DNA of 55,160 nucleotides from positions 1-55,160 of the forward strand of contig JAGRGI010000035.1 of the NCBI GenBank assembly GCA_020445565.1, written 5' to 3'. The notes beneath the pieces are model-generated. The model ran no database searches and had not been told where the DNA came from. It saw only the letters and a list, made by a program, of their open reading frames with translations. This document shows positions 50,924 to 55,160 of this stretch, in pieces. A program made the translations under genes and the position numbers. The DNA comes from Chromatiales bacterium (GTDB taxonomy: Bacteria; Pseudomonadota; Gammaproteobacteria; JAGRCI01). Every line of letters begins with the position of its first letter. Within the stretch, counting starts at the first letter, position 1.

Positions 50924-51748
50924 ATGCAGGACAGACTGGTTTCGCTGCTGAAGTGGTTCGAATTGCGCGCTCGTGTGTTTCAGGCGGGGCCGCTGTGCCG
51001 CTTGGCCACCTACGATGCAGGCGACGGGCTGGGTTACATCCATGTGTTGAGAGGAGGGTGCATCCACGTCGAGACGGTCGACCGGGGGCTGGTCCGGCTC
51101 GACGAACCAAGCCTCGTGTTCTACATGTCGCCGGTCACCCACCGGGTTAGTCCGGTTGGCGAAGGTGCCGATACTGTATGCGCATCGTTCGAATTCGGCG
51201 CTGGGCTAAACAATCCGTTGGTCAGGGCGCTGCCCGATATGGTGACGGTCGCCTTGGCTGACCTGCCGAACCTTGCCTCGACCACCGAGGTATTGTTCAG
51301 AGAGGCTTCGGAGCAGCACTGTGGCCGACAGGCGATCCTCGATCGAATGATCGAGGTCCTGATCATCCAGCTGTTGCGGGAACTGATGGACCAGGGTCGG
51401 ATTGAATCGGGTCTACTCGCCGGGTTGTCGAATCCACGCTTGGCCAAGGCGATCAACGCGATCCATGCCGATCCGCGCAAGGCGTGGACGCTTGAGGAAT
51501 TGGCCGGTCTCGCCAGTATGTCGCGTGCACGATTCGCGCTCCACTTCCGCGAGACGGTCGGGAGCACACCGATGGCCTACCTCGGCGAATGGCGGCTAAG
51601 CGTGGCGCGCTCGTTACTGCGCCTTGGCAAGAGCGTTCAGGCGGTTGCTGATGCGGTTGGCTACGGAAGCGCCAGTGCCCTGTCGCGTGCTTTCACGGCA
51701 CAGACCGGGATGTCGCCGCGCGAATGGCGGCTACAGGAGCGGCAATGA
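50924..51748 (+). CDS. AraC-family transcriptional regulator (cupin_6-type N-domain)
   Basis: 274 residues from the ATG at 50924; the frame is open to 50834 but the extra codons are made of the operator repeats (YYRLDYLTYRLV) and are rejected. Cupin-like sensing domain ~10-180 (RVFQAGPLCRLATYDAGDG, HVLRGGCIHVET). C-terminal double helix-turn-helix: WTLEELAGLASMSRARFALH and VQAVADAVGYGSASALSRAF with GMSPREWR. It is divergent from the P460 gene. Its stop overlaps the DUF488 start, so the two are coupled. Confidence 0.9.
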   Translation: MQDRLVSLLKWFELRARVFQAGPLCRLATYDAGDGLGYIHVLRGGCIHVETVDRGLVRLDEPSLVFYMSPVTHRVSPVGEGADTVCASFEFGAGLNNPLVRALPDMVTVALADLPNLASTTEVLFREASEQHCGRQAILDRMIEVLIIQLLRELMDQGRIESGLLAGLSNPRLAKAINAIHADPRKAWTLEELAGLASMSRARFALHFRETVGSTPMAYLGEWRLSVARSLLRLGKSVQAVADAVGYGSASALSRAFTAQTGMSPREWRLQERQ

Positions 51749-52113
51749 AGGGCGGGATAATCCGCTGCAAACGGATTTACGAAGTGCCCTCCCCAGACGA
51801 CGGCATGCGCGTTCTGGTTGAGCGCATGTGGCCGCGCGGCATTCGCAAGGCCGAGGCTGCAATCGACCTTTGGCTGAAGAACATCGCCCCGTCATCCGGG
51901 CTGCGACAATGGTTCGGTCACGAGCCTGCACGCTGGGATGAGTTCCAGCAACGCTACCGGGAAGAATTGGACAACAACAGGATGGCGGTCGATGAGTTAC
52001 TGAGGCTCGCGACCACGCATGATCTGACGCTGGTTTATGCCGCGCGCGACGAACCGGGAAACAGTGCTCAGATTTTACGGGATTATCTGCTGCTGAATCC
52101 TGCCGGGCATTGA
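51745..52113 (+). CDS. DUF488-family protein
   Basis: 122 residues from the ATG at 51745 behind GGAG (ATGA overlap with the regulator). The sequence RCKRIYEVPSPDDGMRVLVE, RMWPRGIRKAEAAIDLWLKN and WDEFQQRYREEL, then TLVYAARDEPGNSAQILRDY, is the DUF488 pattern, of unknown biochemical role. Cytoplasmic. Co-expressed with the AraC regulator. Confidence 0.9.
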   Translation: MKGGIIRCKRIYEVPSPDDGMRVLVERMWPRGIRKAEAAIDLWLKNIAPSSGLRQWFGHEPARWDEFQQRYREELDNNRMAVDELLRLATTHDLTLVYAARDEPGNSAQILRDYLLLNPAGH

Positions 52114-52231
52114 ACGACCGGGTTCGTCTCTGCCGCGGGAATTTAGCAGTGGGGAACAGTTACGCACACGCTGAACTCCCCAAATGTTCGATGCGCGACA
52201 GCACACCTTGGGGCGGGGCAGATTCACCGAG

Positions 52232-53245
52232 TCAAACATCACGCGCCATTACGCGATCGCGCCCGGCATTTTTTGCGTCGTACAGGGCCATGTCCGCCGC
52301 GACGATAACGTCGTTGGGCTTGTTTTCAGGATTCATCTGGGCCAGACCGATGGATAGCGTTACCGGCGGCAACTGGCGGCCGTCATCGGCTTTGATGGGG
52401 GTGCGGCGTACTGCGGCGCAGATTCGTTCTGCCACTATCATGCCCCCAGCGCAGTTGATCCCCGGCAAGATGGCGATCATCTCCTCTCCGCCGTAGCGGG
52501 CGACCAAGTCATCCGGGCGCAGGTGCTCTTGCAGGCACTTGGCCACGGTGGCCAGGGCCTGATCGCCGGCCGGGTGACCATAGGTGTCATTGAAGCGTTT
52601 GAAGTGGTCGATGTCGATCATTAAGACCACGAAAGGCCGTTGGTCGTTGCTTCGGCGGTTGAATTTCGACCCCAGCGCGTCGTCCAGCCAGCGGCGGTTG
52701 TAGAGGCCCGTGAGTGGGTCGATGTTGGCCTCTTGTGCGATCTGTTCCAGGCGCTCCTTGCTTTGGTGCAGCATGTCGTTGCCTCGCCGCATGCGGTGGG
52801 CCATGGCAAGAATGATATTGCGCGCCCATTCCGGGGAACGTTCGACCAGCGTCCAATGGAGTTGCGTGGAGACCACCAGAAGGCGTGAGTTCTGGTCGGC
52901 AACCACGTCCGCGGTGCTCGGTTGGCGGTCGATTACCGATACTTCGCCGACGGTTTCGCCAGCTTCCAGAATGGCGATGGGATTCTCCCGTTCACCCTTG
53001 AGGTGTACTCGCAGGCGGCCGCTGAGCAACATATAGAGTTCGTTGTTGGATTCGCCGGTTTGAAGCAGTTGTGCACCTGGAACGAGTTGCCGAACAGGAC
53101 AATCGCGCAGCAACGGCCAGTAGGTTTCTTCCTTGACGGAATCGAGCAGGTGAATCCGAGCAAGTTCTTCTCGACTGGGTGCGTTGGGTTTTTGTTGACC
53201 GGCCAAGGGATCTCGCTGGGTTGAGATCTTTACGGAATCGTTCAT
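52232..53245 (-). CDS. cNMP-binding/GGDEF diguanylate cyclase-like protein
   Basis: 337 residues from the ATG at 53245. The N-terminal cyclic-nucleotide-binding domain (~40-165) contains VPGAQLLQTGESNNELYMLL, GETVGEVSVIDRQPSTADV and a terminal helix. A coiled linker leads to a GGDEF domain (~185-335) with DPLTGLYNRRWLD, MIDIDHFKRFNDTYGHPAGD and the active site RYGGEEM, where the usual final Phe is Met. It probably makes c-di-GMP under control of a cyclic nucleotide or a related ligand. Soluble. It stands alone. Confidence 0.9.
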   Translation of the reverse strand: MNDSVKISTQRDPLAGQQKPNAPSREELARIHLLDSVKEETYWPLLRDCPVRQLVPGAQLLQTGESNNELYMLLSGRLRVHLKGERENPIAILEAGETVGEVSVIDRQPSTADVVADQNSRLLVVSTQLHWTLVERSPEWARNIILAMAHRMRRGNDMLHQSKERLEQIAQEANIDPLTGLYNRRWLDDALGSKFNRRSNDQRPFVVLMIDIDHFKRFNDTYGHPAGDQALATVAKCLQEHLRPDDLVARYGGEEMIAILPGINCAGGMIVAERICAAVRRTPIKADDGRQLPPVTLSIGLAQMNPENKPNDVIVAADMALYDAKNAGRDRVMARDV

Positions 53246-53469
53246 GGAATCGCGCCTCGATGGCCCCATCTTCTCCGTATCCGGCAGTTTTGTTCCTTGC
53301 CCGGCCCGAACAGCTTAGGAAATGGGTCGACCTATCGATTTCCCGCCCGTAGATGCGTCTTTGCCGACGATCCCGGTGCTTACGGGTGGGCCCGCCGATT
53401 ATGCGCCGTTTGGTGTCGCGTTTACAAACCACGTACGTGATTATGGTCGCAATCCCGTCATTATTCCTG

Positions 53470-54828
53470 CTACTGGGCTAACCTGGCGTCTTCCAGCCAA
53501 TGTTCGATACGGCTGCCGATGTGCAATTGCGGTCGCGAGTCTTCCAATCCCTCGGCGACCTCTCGTCGTTTGACCGCATCTATGCTGCCGCGCAAACCGG
53601 CGAGCAGCGAGCCCGCCTTGGGCATGGATTCGGCCCACAGGGCGCGTCCGAAATGGGTGTACTCGTTGCCGTCACGGCAACCGTTTGAGACCCGATCAGC
53701 CGCCGATGCGGTAAGCACCACGGTATTCTCGTCACGCAGCGCGTCGATAAAACTACCTGAATAACAAGCGGATACGACTATGATTCGCCATTGAATACCG
53801 GATTCGTCGAGCATGATCCGTAGTTGCTCCGGGTGCAGCGAGAGCAACCCGAGCTTGCCCATCTGCACCCCCAGACGCCCCGGCTCGCCGTGGCTCGTGA
53901 GGAAAAGCATCAGCAGATCCTCGTCCTTGTCCATCAGGTCGCCGACATGCGACAGCGTGCTGTCGAGGTTGCTCACACTGGCCAGGGGGATGGTATCGGC
54001 GCGGCGTGGGTCATTTTCCAGGCGCACAATACGTGCATCGTCGGTAAAGCGGTCGCTCATCACCCGACTGGCCGATTCGACTTCCTTGGCAAACACATCC
54101 TGGTCGCCCCAGCCGCCGAAGCCCACGAAGTACAAATCGCGCCTGCCGGGCCGTTCTGGGGCCAGACGGATCAAGGTCTGACCCAGGAGAATGGGCTGTT
54201 GATAGTAGACTTGCTCCGGGCTGAGCAGGTTGGCGAGTTGTTGGGTCGGGTTCTCCGTTGCTTCATCTGGTTGCAGCCAAAACCGGTAGTCAAAATCATC
54301 CAACCAGAGCTGGGGAACGGCGGCGAACAGGAGATAGACAAGATAACGAAGCGTGGTTCGTCGGACTTGCGGGTCGAGCGTAAACAAGGCCCACCATTGC
54401 ACCCCCAGCCACCAGGCCGTGAGCAGCGCCTCGGCAAGTTGGTAAGTTTGCGCAGTCAGGTCAGGGTAGAGCCGAAACAACAATGCCTCGAGCACCAGAA
54501 AAAAAGGCGCCGGGGACAAAAGTACGACCAAGGCCCGATCGATCCGCAGCGGCGGGGCGATCGAGCGCCAGGCGATGAACAGGGCACTGATCAACAAGCC
54601 CAGGCGCAGTGCCTGGCCTTGGGCCGCGTAGGTGTTGAATTGCGCATCCGGAGCCAGGGCGAGGTAGTCCGTGGCCAGGGACGCCAGCAGATAGAACAGT
54701 AGCAGCAAGGCCATTGTGTCGGCGCCGAATCGGAATCGGTCCGCCGCAAGGCTGCGAAACAGGCACAGGCGCAGGCCGCCGGCCAGATTGGTGGCAAGGC
54801 CGGAAAATGGCGTTGAGGTTTGGGGCAT
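53470..54828 (-). CDS. membrane-anchored C13-family (caspase-fold) cysteine peptidase
   Basis: 452 residues from the ATG at 54828; an upstream in-frame ATG at 54876 would add 16. The N-terminal half (~1-190) has five to six transmembrane helices (ALLLLFYLLASLATDYLAL, LVVLLSPAPFFLVLEALLF and so on). The C-terminal half (~240-430) is the legumain-like peptidase C13 domain: LYFVGFGGWGDQDVF, the catalytic His in LMLFLTSHGEPG and Cys in IVVSACYSGSFIDAL, and VVLTASAADRVSNGCRD. Peptidase activity is expected from the dyad; the substrate is unknown. Which side of the membrane it faces is not settled. Confidence 0.87.
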   Translation of the reverse strand: MPQTSTPFSGLATNLAGGLRLCLFRSLAADRFRFGADTMALLLLFYLLASLATDYLALAPDAQFNTYAAQGQALRLGLLISALFIAWRSIAPPLRIDRALVVLLSPAPFFLVLEALLFRLYPDLTAQTYQLAEALLTAWWLGVQWWALFTLDPQVRRTTLRYLVYLLFAAVPQLWLDDFDYRFWLQPDEATENPTQQLANLLSPEQVYYQQPILLGQTLIRLAPERPGRRDLYFVGFGGWGDQDVFAKEVESASRVMSDRFTDDARIVRLENDPRRADTIPLASVSNLDSTLSHVGDLMDKDEDLLMLFLTSHGEPGRLGVQMGKLGLLSLHPEQLRIMLDESGIQWRIIVVSACYSGSFIDALRDENTVVLTASAADRVSNGCRDGNEYTHFGRALWAESMPKAGSLLAGLRGSIDAVKRREVAEGLEDSRPQLHIGSRIEHWLEDARLAQ

Positions 54829-54891
54829 CAGAATTGGGGAAGGGGGCGGGCCTTGGCGTCCTTGCCTGATGTGCATGGGCCGGGTCGGCGA

Positions 54892-55160
54892 TCAGCGTTC
54901 CAGATAGTCCCTTTTGTTGGGTTTGCCGTCCCAATCCTCGGCGTCCGGCAGAGCGTCTTTCTTCTCGGTAATTACCGGCCAGATCAAGGACAGTTCCGCA
55001 TTCAGCTCCAGATATTCTGTCTGATCGTCGGGCAGGTCATTCTCGTCGAATATCGCCTCGGCAGGGCATTCCGGCACGCAAAGCGTGCAGTCGATGCACT
55101 CGTCGGGATCGATGACCAGAAAATTCGGCCCTTCGTGGAAGCAATCCACCGGGCAGACTT
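54892..55160 (-). CDS. fdxA: 7Fe ferredoxin FdxA-type, C-terminal part (5' end outside window)
   Basis: Open to the window edge; 89 residues visible. Begins within [16 protein letters not shown], then [18 protein letters not shown] (the full second [4Fe-4S] set, Cx2Cx2Cx3C), followed by the long acidic tail ending RDYLER, as in the 106-112-residue 7Fe ferredoxins of proteobacteria. The first cluster's N-terminal cysteines are beyond the edge. A small electron carrier in the cytoplasm. Confidence 0.92.
   Translation of the reverse strand, partial: VCPVDCFHEGPNFLVIDPDECIDCTLCVPECPAEAIFDENDLPDDQTEYLELNAELSLIWPVITEKKDALPDAEDWDGKPNKRDYLER

Noticed and set aside
1..55160. CRISPR arrays, insertion sequences, prophage or integrase genes
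   Set aside because: No regularly spaced repeats, transposase or recombinase motifs or attachment-site duplication could be seen. The similar blocks at 3.9, 5.0, 6.1 and 7.2 kb are conserved coding segments of paralogous glycosyltransferases.

Overview
This is a GC-rich chromosomal window from a gammaproteobacterium. The conserved gene orders lapB-pyrF, leuC-leuD-leuB-asd-usg-fimV-truA and pcnB-folK are typical of that class. A NAD-linked [NiFe] hydrogenase, a polysulfide/thiosulfate-reductase-type molybdoenzyme with two rhodanese-like partners, a MauG/CCP-type dihaem protein and a cytochrome P460 suggest a facultatively anaerobic, sulfur-metabolising lifestyle. This is inference; the species cannot be named from what I see. 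I see no insertion sequence, phage gene or CRISPR array.

Layout. 1-2.9 kb: the end of a cyclic-nucleotide-binding-domain protein, overlapped by a nucleotide-transporter-like membrane protein with HEAT repeats. 3.0-9.3 kb: a glycan locus. Four tandem paralogous GT4 glycosyltransferases, each overlapping the next by 4 bp, end in a sulfotransferase; a fifth GT4 gene is divergent. 9.3-13.9 kb: yciI, yciB (with an unusual internal insertion), an unrecognised gene, lapB, pyrF and cysC. 13.9-24.2 kb: a LysR regulator divergent from leuCD, then leuB, asd, a catalytically dead asd paralogue (usg), fimV and truA. 24.4-28.6 kb: a large membrane histidine kinase preceded by a possible leader peptide, a 25-codon ORF with a perfect Shine-Dalgarno, and an orphan fliK-like gene behind a candidate sigma-54 promoter.

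28.7-44.9 kb is one co-directional minus-strand block of about 16 kb. Read in transcription order it holds hoxF-hoxU-hoxY-hoxH, a MauG/CCP protein, a PAS-GGDEF-EAL sensor, a MenE-like CoA ligase, a three-domain rhodanese, psrA-, psrB- and psrC-like genes, and a rhodanese-fold lipoprotein that lacks the catalytic cysteine but ends in a C-terminal cysteine. A plausible reading is hydrogen oxidation in the cytoplasm alongside quinone-linked sulfane-sulfur reduction in the periplasm. The rhodaneses would act as sulfur carriers, and the ligase hints at menaquinone supply. The coupling is inference.

45.1-49.4 kb: four small membrane or secreted proteins, mostly unrecognised, then a tRNA-Glu(CTC) with a clear promoter, pcnB and folK. 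49.5-55.2 kb: an AT-richer GNAT-like gene; a cytochrome P460 divergent from an AraC regulator that has 11-bp direct repeats 21 bp apart just before its start; a DUF488 protein; a cNMP-binding/GGDEF protein; a membrane-anchored C13 (caspase-fold) peptidase; and the end of a 7Fe ferredoxin gene.

Most promising for novelty: the rhodanese-psr module with its putative swinging-arm lipoprotein, the four-glycosyltransferase/sulfotransferase locus, the AraC operator repeats and the small ORF at 27125.
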